From: Salinivirgaceae bacterium
GTDB lineage: Bacteria > Bacteroidota > Bacteroidia > Bacteroidales > SZUA-534
Reading direction: 5' to 3'
Length of the DNA stretch: 64,000 bases
Assembly: GCA_017617355.1 (NCBI GenBank)
Contig: JAFZWI010000088.1
Coordinates: forward strand, 34,801 to 98,800
Of this stretch, positions 16,713 through 25,249 are shown piece after piece. A model generated the notes under the pieces. The model searched no databases, was not told the origin of the DNA, and saw only the letters and a program-made list of their open reading frames with translations. Made by a program: the position numbers and the translations under genes. Positions within the stretch are counted from its first letter, which is position 1; each line of letters begins with the position of its first letter.

Positions 16713-17600
16713 ATGATTGTACCGGCAAAAATAAAACAGGGCGATAAGATAGGCATTGTGGCTCCGGCCCGGTTCATCAAGCCCGAGCAATACGAACCTA
16801 TATGTCAGTTTATTGAAAAACAAGGGTTTGTTCCCGTTTTAGGCGACACCACACACCTTGAACACAATATTTTTGCCGGCACTGACACCGCCCGCGCCAC
16901 CGATTTGCAGCAGATGATTGACAACCCTGAGATAAGGGCAATCCTTTGTGTACGAGGTGGCTATGGCTGTATTCGCATGGTTGGCGGTGTAAACTTCAGA
17001 CCATTACGCCGTCGCCCCAAGTGGATAGCAGGCTTCAGCGACATCACAGTGCTGCACTCAGCCTTGTCGGCCATTGGCGTGGCAAGCATCCACGGCCAGA
17101 TGCCGGTCAACTTCACAAGAGACAACACAAGCGCCAGCGAGCTTTTCGAGGTAATGCAAGGCCGACTGCCGCAATATGTTTTTTCGGGCAACGGCAACCG
17201 CCAGGGTACAGCCAAAGCCGATGTTATAGGGGGAAACCTTGCCGTCTTGTGCTCCATTATCGGCACTCAGTATCAGACCGACTGGTCGGGTAAGATTCTG
17301 TTTATCGAAGATGTGAGCGAACCGCTCTACCGCATCGACCGCATGATGCAACAACTGCGGCACGCCAACCTTCTGAAAGATTTGGCCGGCCTGGTTGTCG
17401 GTTACTTTACCGATGCCGAAGACAGTACCCCGTCGTTCGGAATGACAGTAAACGATATAGTTATGGACGCTGTTGCCGGCTACGATTATCCGGTGGCATT
17501 CGGTTTCCCGGCAGGTCACCAGCAGCCTAACAGTCCACTTATCTTCGGCCGAAAAGCCTGTCTAACAGTCAATAGCAGCGACGCTACGCTAAACTATTGA
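16713..17600 (+). CDS. LD-carboxypeptidase (peptidase family S66)
   Basis: A 295-residue LdcA-type serine peptidase, which removes the terminal D-alanine from muropeptide tetrapeptides in peptidoglycan recycling. The N-terminus PAKIKQGDKIGIVAPARFI is typical. VRGGYGCIRM precedes the nucleophile serine in WIAGFSDIT (near residue 107). The other triad members fit the glutamate in LFIEDVSEPLYRIDRM (near 200) and the histidine in GFPAGHQQPN (near 268). No signal peptide, so cytoplasmic. Confidence 0.93.
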   Translation: MIVPAKIKQGDKIGIVAPARFIKPEQYEPICQFIEKQGFVPVLGDTTHLEHNIFAGTDTARATDLQQMIDNPEIRAILCVRGGYGCIRMVGGVNFRPLRRRPKWIAGFSDITVLHSALSAIGVASIHGQMPVNFTRDNTSASELFEVMQGRLPQYVFSGNGNRQGTAKADVIGGNLAVLCSIIGTQYQTDWSGKILFIEDVSEPLYRIDRMMQQLRHANLLKDLAGLVVGYFTDAEDSTPSFGMTVNDIVMDAVAGYDYPVAFGFPAGHQQPNSPLIFGRKACLTVNSSDATLNY

Positions 17601-17625
17601 AAATAAAACCCTTTATCAGGTATTC

Positions 17626-18957
17626 TTACTTTCTCACTAGCTCCGGCTGAGCGAACAATGTCCGCCAGGCTGGGTCCGATTCGTATTGGGCAAAATCGTT
17701 GAAACCCATTGATATGGCTTTGTTGTACGATTCGACCATGCTGGCGCGGTCGTTTATCATAAGGTAGTAACGGGCAAACATCAGATAGACTCCCGGATTT
17801 TCGGGGTCGACAAGCTCGTAAATCTTCAGTTTCTTGTAGGCTTTTTCGGCATTGTTGTTCAAGATGTCGCTGTTGGCGAGCGAGTATGTCACCATACTCA
17901 GATAAGCCATAAGGCGCTTGCTGGCGACGCTCACCTGCTCGTCTTTGCTGGCTATGCTTTTCTCGAAATTCTCAACTTCGGTCTTCCACCAATCCAAATC
18001 GCGGTTCTCAATAGAGCCGATAAACTGTCCGCGCAGATGTATCTCTTTGAGCGACATCTCTTGCATTTTCTTCAGCTGACTGGCAAAAACAGGGCTCTCG
18101 CTCAGGTTGCTCATATACGACGACAAACGGATATCCTTGTCGAGCGAGCCATACCAGCCCTCAATGCGCAACAGCATCTCCGACGCTTTTATAAACCGTC
18201 CTTCCGACAGATACGCAGACACCGAGTCGCTCATTGCGGCGTAAACCGTCTTGAGCCATTTAACATCGGTAGGTTTCAGCCCGAAATGCATCGCGTTTAT
18301 GTCGAAAGCCTGGAAGACAGTCTCATATGTAGCAGCCGACGGCCACTCATGCTTGCCGTCGAACACAACCGATGTGAACGGCATCTGCATATTGCTGAAA
18401 AGCGCCAAACTCTGCTGCATGTCGTGATAGTTGAAGTCGCAGTTGCCAACCAGACTGACATAGCAGAATGTGCTGTCGGGGCGGGCAGTAGGATTGACCG
18501 AACCACCGCAAGCCGCAACTCCGTGTATCTCAGGCATATTCAAACCATATAACATCGCTATTTTGGCACCGCCAGAAAAGCCGCTCAGATAGACGCGCTT
18601 GGTATCGACCGTACCCTGCGAAAGCACCTCGCCAACCATTCCGCGGACAATCTTTTCAGTCTCGCCAGCCGTCATACCGTTGCGCAAATCGTTGCTACCG
18701 AACAGCACATAGCCGTATTTGTCAGCCAGTTTGGCGTAGGCTTCCACCGGCAGATAACCCTGGCTGTGTGGGTCGAAGAAGATGATTGCTGGCATCTTGC
18801 CGCCGTTGGTTTGCGGAGTGTAAACTGTGTAGTGGATTGACGTGTCAGCGGCGCAGCTCTTAGTCTCCATTGTTCCGCTGACACCTGTTTTGTCTGTGTT
18901 GCCGCAGGCCTGAAAAAGAACGGCCGATGCAACTATTAAAATAGTTCTGATTCTCAT
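17626..18957 (-). CDS. Lipoprotein with alpha/beta-hydrolase-like and helical repeat parts
   Basis: A 443-residue predicted lipoprotein. The ATG at 18957 is chosen because it yields a signal peptide and lipobox (SAVLFQACGN); the frame is open to 19017 without any reason to start earlier. Residues 45-250 resemble an esterase/PHB-depolymerase-type alpha/beta hydrolase: YLSGFSGGAKIAMLYG holds the nucleophile serine, and VVFDGKHEWPSA may supply the histidine. Residues 280-440 are helical with a TPR-like end (VYLMFARYYLMINDRASM). Substrate unknown. It lies 63 bases downstream of the tatD gene. Confidence 0.7.
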   Translation of the reverse strand: MRIRTILIVASAVLFQACGNTDKTGVSGTMETKSCAADTSIHYTVYTPQTNGGKMPAIIFFDPHSQGYLPVEAYAKLADKYGYVLFGSNDLRNGMTAGETEKIVRGMVGEVLSQGTVDTKRVYLSGFSGGAKIAMLYGLNMPEIHGVAACGGSVNPTARPDSTFCYVSLVGNCDFNYHDMQQSLALFSNMQMPFTSVVFDGKHEWPSAATYETVFQAFDINAMHFGLKPTDVKWLKTVYAAMSDSVSAYLSEGRFIKASEMLLRIEGWYGSLDKDIRLSSYMSNLSESPVFASQLKKMQEMSLKEIHLRGQFIGSIENRDLDWWKTEVENFEKSIASKDEQVSVASKRLMAYLSMVTYSLANSDILNNNAEKAYKKLKIYELVDPENPGVYLMFARYYLMINDRASMVESYNKAISMGFNDFAQYESDPAWRTLFAQPELVRK

Positions 18958-19020
18958 TTTATTTGATTTGATGCTCCAAAAATAGAAAAATATCGACAGC
19001 CCGCATACTGACATCACGCA

Positions 19021-19797
19021 TTATGGCAACCCGAATAACCGTTCGGCATTCAGTGTTGTCTGCTCGGCCACGGCCTCAATGCCAATGCCCTTTGTTTCAG
19101 CCATTTTTTGCGCTATCAGCGGAATGTAGCTGCTCTCGTTGCGTTTTCCACGGTACGGAACGGGCGCCAGATATGGACAGTCGGTTTCCAAAAGCAGATG
19201 ACTCATATCTGTTTGACTTACAATGTCTGGCAAGTCCGATTTTTTGTAAGTAAGTACGCCGCCAATACCCAGCATAAAACCCATATCGATAGCCTGCCGC
19301 GCCTGTTCCAATGAGCCCGAGAAACAATGGAAAACACCGCGCAAACGACTGTCGGCAAGCGGCTCAAGCGCGCTAATGGTTTTCTCTATCGCATTGCGGA
19401 TATGGACAATGACGGGCAGGTTCAACTCCTTTGCCCACCGCACCTGAGTGGCGAAAGCGTCGAACTGCTCGCGCTCAAATGTCTGGTCCCAATAAAGGTC
19501 GATACCGATTTCGCCAATGGCATAGAACCGTCGGCCGTTGGCAAGCATTTCTTCAACTTCCTTTAAATCATCTTTGTACGACGCGCCAACCGATGTCGGA
19601 TGCAAGCCGGCGCACGGGAAGAAATGCTCAGGCGCAGAGTCGGCCAAACTGAGCATCGCCTGCCGCGATGTGGCATCGATGTCGGGCAGAATAAGACGCC
19701 TTACTCCGGCCTGAAAACTACGGCTGACAGCCTCGGCGCGGTCAGTATCAAACTCCTCGGCGTAGATGTGCGAATGGGTGTCAATGAAATCAAGCAT
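19021..19797 (-). CDS. TatD-family metal-dependent hydrolase (DNase)
   Basis: A 258-residue TatD-type TIM-barrel hydrolase; family members are 3'-5' exonucleases. The first metal ligands are in FIDTHSHIY (HxH, residues 7-9). Later ligands are in GEIGIDLYWD (glutamate), LPVIVHIRNA and GVFHCFSGSLEQAR, and the family end motif LLLETDCPYLAP is present. Length and motifs are those of the usual bacterial enzyme. Starts 8 bases after the MBL hydrolase stop, same strand. Confidence 0.95.
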   Translation of the reverse strand: MLDFIDTHSHIYAEEFDTDRAEAVSRSFQAGVRRLILPDIDATSRQAMLSLADSAPEHFFPCAGLHPTSVGASYKDDLKEVEEMLANGRRFYAIGEIGIDLYWDQTFEREQFDAFATQVRWAKELNLPVIVHIRNAIEKTISALEPLADSRLRGVFHCFSGSLEQARQAIDMGFMLGIGGVLTYKKSDLPDIVSQTDMSHLLLETDCPYLAPVPYRGKRNESSYIPLIAQKMAETKGIGIEAVAEQTTLNAERLFGLP

Positions 19798-19805
19798 AAC
19801 CTCTC

Positions 19806-20597
19806 CTAAAAATCAAACTGCAAACCGGTCTTTACCTCGTTGCCGCCAAACGCCTGATAAAAAGCACATTGCGCGGCTATTCCAGTGCAGTGCGACGGCA
19901 TTACAATCTTCACTTCCAATTGTTTCAGGAAGTCGATAGTGGATGCCAGGCGGTCATCGGCATGTTTGAGGTGGAAACCACCAACGACGCCGTAAACCGT
20001 GCCAACGCCCGTAACCTTGCGTGCCTGCTCAATAATGTTGCAGATGCCCGAATGAGCGCATCCCGACACCACAACCAATCCCTTGTCGGTTGTGACAGCC
20101 AAAGCCGAATCGTCGGCAACCACGTCGGGCTGACCGTCGGTGAAATGGAAGTGTGCGCGGCTCTCGTTCTCGAACGGCACAACACGCGGAATCTCGCCCA
20201 AAAAAACTATCTGCTCCGACAGCCACAACGGCTCGCGGGTAAGAACAAAGCGGTTGCCATGCGCCTCAATATCGGCTCGGGCAACTTCAATGGAAATATT
20301 ACGCCCCGATGTGCCAGAGATGCGCTGCGCAAAGATGCCCGGATGAGCGACAATCGTTTTTCCGCTCAGATACTGCAAACCGTTGCCATGGTCGTAGTGG
20401 CCGTGGCTCAGCGCCACCGTCTCAATGGAGTCGATGTCGATGCCCATTATTCGGGCGTTGTCAAGAAACAAATCAGAAGCACCTGTATCAAACAGAATGC
20501 GCTTATCGGCCTCAACTGCAAACGACAATCCGTGCTCGGCCCTGCAGCGCGACGATGCCGATTTGTCTGACAATATGCTGATTTTTAGCGCGTTCAT
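19806..20597 (-). CDS. MBL-fold metallohydrolase
   Basis: A 263-residue metallo-beta-lactamase-fold protein. It carries LSHGHYDHGNGL (HxHxDH, near residues 65-70), and further ligands are probable in VVSGCAHSGICNII (histidine) and PSHCTGIAAQ (histidine). The overall pattern (LFDTGASDLFLDNARIMGID, GxVVSGCAHSG) is that of the 7,8-dihydropterin-6-methyl-4-(beta-ribofuranosyl)aminobenzene phosphate synthase-like subgroup found in archaea and many bacteria. The natural substrate is not known. Probably transcribed with tatD. Confidence 0.9.
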   Translation of the reverse strand: MNALKISILSDKSASSRCRAEHGLSFAVEADKRILFDTGASDLFLDNARIMGIDIDSIETVALSHGHYDHGNGLQYLSGKTIVAHPGIFAQRISGTSGRNISIEVARADIEAHGNRFVLTREPLWLSEQIVFLGEIPRVVPFENESRAHFHFTDGQPDVVADDSALAVTTDKGLVVVSGCAHSGICNIIEQARKVTGVGTVYGVVGGFHLKHADDRLASTIDFLKQLEVKIVMPSHCTGIAAQCAFYQAFGGNEVKTGLQFDF

Positions 20598-20654
20598 CTT
20601 ATTGTTCAGGCCTTGCAGTATATCGGATTTGAAATCATCGCCTTTATTTTCAGC

Positions 20655-21746
20655 TTAATAACGCAGTTTTTTCTTGCGCGGCGTAATGCGGTGGATAAGA
20701 GCCGCCAACAGAAACGATACAATAATGCTGGCAACGCTCACTATCAACCATTTAACTATAACAGGAATATCGAAATGCTTCATAATCAAAATTCCTGTGA
20801 TGACAGGCAGCGGATGTATGGCGATAACGCTCAGCACAAGCTCCGAAAGCCGTGCGGCGGTTTTGTTCTTCTTGTTAAAATATCTGAAAAACAACGTCTC
20901 GATAAAGAAACAACCGCCCATGCTTGCCATTGGCTCCCACAGCGACATGAAAAGCGATTGCGATGTCACGCGCCCCGATACTTCAGTCCAGCTGCCACTG
21001 TAATAGATTGACAAAACAAGCAGCGGAAAGCAGATGACGGCAAACGACACCCACGGGATTGAAAAACCAATGGAAACCTTTGTAACCCAACTGTTTCGGG
21101 CGGCAATAAGGCCGGAGCAGTACATGCCCACAAAAAGCGCTATATATCCGACGTGCATAAGCGAGTAAAAATCGGAAATTGGAGCAAAAATCCTGATGAC
21201 AAACGACGCAACACCCACGCCCAGCACAAACAGCGCCGAACGCAGCTGCGCCGACTGCTGACGGAGTTCGATTATCACCTGCATGCGACGCTCGAACCAT
21301 TTCTTGTATATGCAGTAACAGATGTTGAATATCAGAATCACAACAAAGAAGAAGAACGGACCTGAATTAAGCTGCTGCCAGCAAAACTCAAGCATCGACC
21401 TGCTCAACAGCGACTCAACATCGAACTGATTGACCATCAGATATATGCCTGGCTGAATAATGAGCAGGAAAAGAAGCATCAAACCGCCTATTCTGACAAT
21501 GGTGTGCCAAAGAAAAGTGATAGGCCCGTAACGCTCGTAAAGCTTGAACGCGCTGCTGCCGATAATGGTGGCGAGAATGGCCATTAATGTTGTCCGCATC
21601 ATCAGAATAATGGTGACCGTTGCCATGTGCGGAAGTCCCTCAAACGATGTCTGGTCGGCCTCAAACCAGCCACCCATGACACTGTATATAACCATCGCCT
21701 GGATAAACACCAGCACGCACGCCAATGTGACGCGCAGCGGATGCAT
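20655..21746 (-). CDS. Multi-pass acyltransferase-3-like membrane protein
   Basis: A membrane protein of about 363 residues with roughly ten hydrophobic segments. The layout resembles the acyltransferase-3/OpgC group: N-terminal HPLRVTLACVLVF, a middle VASFVIRIFAPISDFYSLMHVGYIALFVGMYCSG and a C-terminal VIKWL..LLAALIHRITPRKKK. The frame is open from a TTG at 21797, but a promoter-like TTTG-N20-TATCCTTG ends at 21803, which would leave almost no leader; the ATG at 21746 is chosen. The family's catalytic histidine after the first LR motif appears to be replaced by glutamine (VFIQAM), so activity is uncertain. Confidence 0.6.
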   Translation of the reverse strand: MHPLRVTLACVLVFIQAMVIYSVMGGWFEADQTSFEGLPHMATVTIILMMRTTLMAILATIIGSSAFKLYERYGPITFLWHTIVRIGGLMLLFLLIIQPGIYLMVNQFDVESLLSRSMLEFCWQQLNSGPFFFFVVILIFNICYCIYKKWFERRMQVIIELRQQSAQLRSALFVLGVGVASFVIRIFAPISDFYSLMHVGYIALFVGMYCSGLIAARNSWVTKVSIGFSIPWVSFAVICFPLLVLSIYYSGSWTEVSGRVTSQSLFMSLWEPMASMGGCFFIETLFFRYFNKKNKTAARLSELVLSVIAIHPLPVITGILIMKHFDIPVIVKWLIVSVASIIVSFLLAALIHRITPRKKKLRY

Positions 21747-21802
21747 AAAATGATATTTATCCGATTCCAACACTATTGATTTGTTTGCAGAAAACAAGGA
21801 TA

Positions 21803-21834
21803 CACAGAAATGAGTTACAATCCAAATTTAATTA
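21803..21834 (-). promoter_or_regulatory. Promoter of the acyltransferase-like gene
   Basis: Minus-strand TTTG, 20 bases, TATCCTTG (one mismatch from TAnnTTTG). It argues for the ATG at 21746 over the TTG at 21797. Confidence 0.45.
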
Positions 21835-21991
21835 GTTAATAAAACTCGAGGTCTCAAATTTCCGATAAAACGCATGGCTTTAGTTAATTCGATTAGTTGG
21901 TTGGCGGAATTTAGATTAATAGTTAAGTCCGAACGCCCAAAGAGGCACAATGTTGCTGTGCCCGATTTCTCATATTGGCCTCACCTTAAAT

Positions 21992-22014
21992 AAAAAAATC
22001 CCTCAATGAGGGAG
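21992..22014 (-). terminator. Intrinsic terminator-like hairpin, copy 1 of a repeated palindrome
   Basis: On the minus strand TCCCTCATTGAGGGA is followed by seven T. A second, longer palindrome of the same sequence (CTCCCTCAATGAGGGAG) lies at 22031-22047, without a T run. It may end transcripts coming from the methyltransferase gene. Confidence 0.55.
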
Positions 22015-22030
22015 AATTTTATCGGTTTTG

Positions 22031-22047
22031 CTCCCTCAATGAGGGAG
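22031..22047. repeat. 17-base perfect palindrome, copy 2
   Basis: CTCCCTCAATGAGGGAG, inverted repeat with a one-base centre. It repeats the core of the hairpin at 21999-22014, 16 bases away. Confidence 0.6.
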
Positions 22048-22129
22048 TTTGAACACGTTGACACCGTTTTTTTCGCACAGACTACACTATCCCGATTGCT
22101 CGGGAGCACTGATTTTCACAGTTTTCTTG

Positions 22130-22400
22130 CAAAACAACACAACTGCATTTTCCCAAATATTTTTTCCCGCGCTGAAAGCGCAAAACAACTCAGCCCAAGG
22201 CAAGCGAAGCGGCGCCTTGGGTAACATTCCATACAAAATGGGCGCCCTGAAAGGGCAACTCATAAATACACCAATATGAGTTGCGCCTTCAGCGCGCCAT
22301 ATTGTCGGGTTCGTATTACCCAACGTGCCGTTCGCTGCGCTCACTCTGCGTTGGGCTATGTGCGAGTTGCGCTTTCAGCGCGGTCTTTTCTCGCTTTCTA
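22130..22400. repeat. Interspersed, palindrome-rich intergenic repeat
   Basis: A dense run of short inverted repeats: GCGCTGAAAGCGC, GCCCTGAAAGGGC, AACTCATA..TATGAGTT (22258-22283), GCGCCTTCAGCGCGCC, CCCAAGGC..GCCTTGGG (about 22192-22220), and CCCAACG..CGTTGGG around 22318-22355. The organisation looks like the dispersed REP-like sequence I recall from Bacteroidetes intergenic regions. Short ORFs inside it (for example 22087-22344 minus) are frames through the repeat, not genes. Confidence 0.55.
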
Positions 22401-22406
22401 CTTCAA

Positions 22407-24854
22407 TTATTGTTTCAAGAAACCTAATCCATAAACCATAGGCCGCATTTTGTCAGATAGTTTATTGAACAATGCGGTAAAATCTTTCAATTCGGCTGGT
22501 AAGTAATTGTCAACAAGAGCCTTTATTTGATACCAGCCACAATCCCAGTTCATTATTTGATATTCAGGATGTTCCTGATTGAACAATTGGCGATATTTAA
22601 ATGTTTTTTCTGTCAGTTCAATCGCCTTGTCAAGCACAAGTTTTGCCTCTGCCGACAATTGTATATTTTGAAGTCGTTGATATACATAGCGCTCCGTATC
22701 GGTACGTGCTTTTTGGTAGGTTTCGGCAAATTTGTTGGTATCCGCAAGTTCCATTATGCGATTCTTCGACATAAAGAAAAACTCGTTTTTAATGTTCCAT
22801 TTTCTTCCCATATGTTCCACATTGCGCAATGATGATTGATTGGACGAATTGTCGAAAAGAGCATACACAATACTGTCATTTACAAACTCTTGCCATTTTT
22901 CGTGTTGCTCATTTGGGGCGATATATTCGAATTTACTATTTATCCAATCTTTTGTGATAAGCTTTCGTGCAGCAAAAAGCGTCACACATTTATAAAAATT
23001 ATCTTCTTGAATCTCAACTGTTGCCACGTGCCGAGATACTGGCATTGTCATAAAATAGACACCGGAGACATTTGCATCGATATTGTTCGCATCATTAATT
23101 AAATAGCCTTTATTATCTGATACTTTCTTTATTGTATTTGATAAATTCAATGATGATTTGGCAGTTATAATTTCAAGATTCTTTTTAACTTTTTTCTCGC
23201 TATTAACCCAATCGGATGCAGATAATGCATTATCCATATTATAGATGCATATGCGCTTAAAATCAACAAGTTGACCATCTTTGAAATCAATTGGTTTCAT
23301 ATAAAAATCATTCTTGTTCAATGTTTTGCCATTTGTCCATACGGAAAAAGATATTCCCCACGAATCAGCGACATCAGAAAAGTGACTTGCTTGAAATGTA
23401 CAAGCATCGTGATATTCAAAATGGTCAAGAAAAATTTTTCTGAACTTTGAGTAAGAAGGCCCGCTTAAAAAAAGTGTAGGACTATATAAACCAATAGCGA
23501 CATTAGTTAAATTGTAATCTTGTTTGATTCTCAATATCCTATACAAGAATTGTGTGTACATATTCTGACTACAACTTCCTATTTTGGCTTCCATCATTTC
23601 TGTATGAACAATTGATTCCGAGCACCCTTCCTTATGTTTTGTATTGGCACCGCCACTACTTGGTGTTCCATATGGCGGATTAATAAAGAACAAAATCGGC
23701 TTATCTGATTTCAGCGCACTCAACAAACCTTGTGGTACTTTAGTTCCATATAAATTTGGTTCAATCGGGTCGTTCAGGAAATCCATTTGAAATTTTGTCG
23801 CTTCACTATTGTAGTGCTCACCCATCTGTAATTCCGATTCTTCCAATGTGCTGGCATACAATTCCTTAAATTGATAGTCGCGAGTCAAGTTTCCTGTTCC
23901 CCAACAGCAATCCCAAACCACATATTTATCTTTCCAATCGTCACCAAAATGTTCGCAGAGCATACTATGAGCATAGTCAACAAAAGGTGTCGGCGTAAAA
24001 TAATCGCCACCTTTACGACGTGTGGTATCTTCAATCAAGCGGTCTGCAATTTCAGTAAACTTGTTGCGCTCCGCCATCGAATAATCGCGATTGAAATAGC
24101 TGAAAAACGACTTAAAGGCACTGCCATTGATTGTAATCTTTTTACCATTAGCAATAAGTATAGACGGGTTCGTGGGATGCTGATAATAATTGTCCTTATC
24201 AGTAATTGTTCCAATAAAAGCAGCCGTCAAATCATATGACTTAACCCTATGTGAATTGCTGATTACATTAGCAACAAAATATTCGTAAATAGTTTGGATG
24301 TTATGTATTGTGACACGTACCAATCGCTGAACATTGTCTGCCAAAGAGATTATTTGTTCCGCCACATTTTTGAACGAAAAAGTTTCATTCACATCGTATA
24401 CGAATGGAACAATGTCTGCGTCATTGGCAATTTTCAAAACCAAATCTGGGTTTTCGGCAGCAGCATTTGAGGGAGCTTTGCTCCAATCAACTTGTTCGTC
24501 AAGATATTTGGTTAAGCAGTTGGAATGAAGCACAAAGCATTCATTGACATCGCCAACCATTATAACATTTGGTAATCTGTTACCTACCTGTTCAAAACGT
24601 TGAAGATAAAAGAGAACTTGCACAAGCACCTTGGCTCGTGCTGCAGGCACATTCAGCTTCTCATCTAATTTATACTCAACTAATAGACCGAGATATTTAT
24701 TTGCTTCGGTAGTTGTATCAATATAGGTATCGCATTCGTGTGGATGTTGGATTTCGATGTTCTTAAAATACCTTCTTAAACCTTCGTTATAGGTTCCTTC
24801 CACATCTTTCTCATCTGTAGCTGTGTGGATTCGTTCGTAAAACTTACTGCCCAT
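22407..24854 (-). CDS. Single-chain type II restriction-modification-like protein (N6-adenine methyltransferase)
   Basis: An 815-residue protein. Residues 290-560 form an N6-adenine-type methyltransferase of the Eco57I/type IIG kind: DYFTPTPFVDYAHSML, the AdoMet-binding motif VWDCCWGTGNLTRDY (near 330) and the catalytic LFFINPPYGTPSSGG (NPPY). The N-terminal 120 residues contain LLVEYK after a conserved-looking acidic stretch, then a helical segment, as in a PD-(D/E)xK nuclease, which would make it a fused restriction enzyme. The C-terminal 250 residues may be the target-recognition part. It is alone, AT-rich relative to its neighbours, and next to a tRNA gene, all consistent with horizontal gain. 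The nuclease call is tentative. Confidence 0.75.
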   Translation of the reverse strand: MGSKFYERIHTATDEKDVEGTYNEGLRRYFKNIEIQHPHECDTYIDTTTEANKYLGLLVEYKLDEKLNVPAARAKVLVQVLFYLQRFEQVGNRLPNVIMVGDVNECFVLHSNCLTKYLDEQVDWSKAPSNAAAENPDLVLKIANDADIVPFVYDVNETFSFKNVAEQIISLADNVQRLVRVTIHNIQTIYEYFVANVISNSHRVKSYDLTAAFIGTITDKDNYYQHPTNPSILIANGKKITINGSAFKSFFSYFNRDYSMAERNKFTEIADRLIEDTTRRKGGDYFTPTPFVDYAHSMLCEHFGDDWKDKYVVWDCCWGTGNLTRDYQFKELYASTLEESELQMGEHYNSEATKFQMDFLNDPIEPNLYGTKVPQGLLSALKSDKPILFFINPPYGTPSSGGANTKHKEGCSESIVHTEMMEAKIGSCSQNMYTQFLYRILRIKQDYNLTNVAIGLYSPTLFLSGPSYSKFRKIFLDHFEYHDACTFQASHFSDVADSWGISFSVWTNGKTLNKNDFYMKPIDFKDGQLVDFKRICIYNMDNALSASDWVNSEKKVKKNLEIITAKSSLNLSNTIKKVSDNKGYLINDANNIDANVSGVYFMTMPVSRHVATVEIQEDNFYKCVTLFAARKLITKDWINSKFEYIAPNEQHEKWQEFVNDSIVYALFDNSSNQSSLRNVEHMGRKWNIKNEFFFMSKNRIMELADTNKFAETYQKARTDTERYVYQRLQNIQLSAEAKLVLDKAIELTEKTFKYRQLFNQEHPEYQIMNWDCGWYQIKALVDNYLPAELKDFTALFNKLSDKMRPMVYGLGFLKQ

Positions 24855-24855
24855 A

Positions 24856-24890
24856 GTGTTGATAGTTTAGCTGGCACCAACTACCAACAC
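24856..24890 (-). promoter_or_regulatory. 12-base inverted repeat abutting the methyltransferase start codon
   Basis: GTGTTGATAGTT (24856-24867) and AACTACCAACAC (24879-24890) pair along 12 positions with one G-U wobble and an 11-base loop. One base separates the repeat from the ATG. It could be an operator (autoregulation is common in restriction-modification loci) or an mRNA hairpin that limits initiation. Confidence 0.55.
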
Positions 24891-24935
24891 AAATCATTGA
24901 ACCAGAAAAAAAGAAAGGCGCGGACCTTCAACTAC

Positions 24936-25110
24936 TCACGTTCACGAGGAGCCTCGCAAGAACCCCGCCACCTATCATAGTTTCTGTCCACACCCGAAGG
25001 TGTGACATTTATGATAGGTGCGCAGGACGAAACTAATGCTGCCTGTGAACGTTTATTGCTCTTATTCTGGTGTGAACCAAGAGTTTGCGAGGCTTTTGAT
25101 TCGAACGTGA
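24936..25110 (-). ncRNA. Candidate structured RNA, about 175 nt
   Basis: Nested complementary segments span a gene-free stretch: TCACGTTC (24936-24943) with GAACGTGA (25103-25110); GCCTCGCAA (24951-24959) with TTGCGAGGC (25085-25093); CACCTATCATA (24969-24979) with TATGATAGGTG (25010-25020); and an apical CACACC-loop-GGTGTG hairpin (24989-25004). Read on the minus strand the apical loop is C(UUCG)G, the very stable tetraloop, which fixes the likely strand. A further hairpin CUCUU..AAGAG lies on the 5' side. A U-rich run follows at about 24905-24913. The rod-like shape and length recall 6S RNA, but the 5' side is larger than usual; identity is open. Confidence 0.5.
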
Positions 25111-25249
25111 ATAATAGTCAATGCGTTATGTTAATACTAAAATCAGATTCTCTATTCCGTATAAAGTGCGTTTTAAATTTTACTCAAAAATATGCGTTTG
25201 GCGCGAAAAAGCAAATAAGAAGGCTGTGTGTGTGGCGTGATAAAAACAG

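Larger units (their letters stand above)
21798..22406. other. Gene-free stretch between acyltransferase-like and methyltransferase genes
   Basis: Contains the acyltransferase promoter, an imperfect hairpin GGCACA..TGTGCC near 21942-21960, two copies of a 16-17 base palindrome and the interspersed repeat. I see no credible gene. Confidence 0.6.

Noticed and set aside
22087-22344. 85-residue ORF on the minus strand
   Set aside because: It reads through the palindrome-rich interspersed repeat; residues simply mirror the repeats and no domain is seen.
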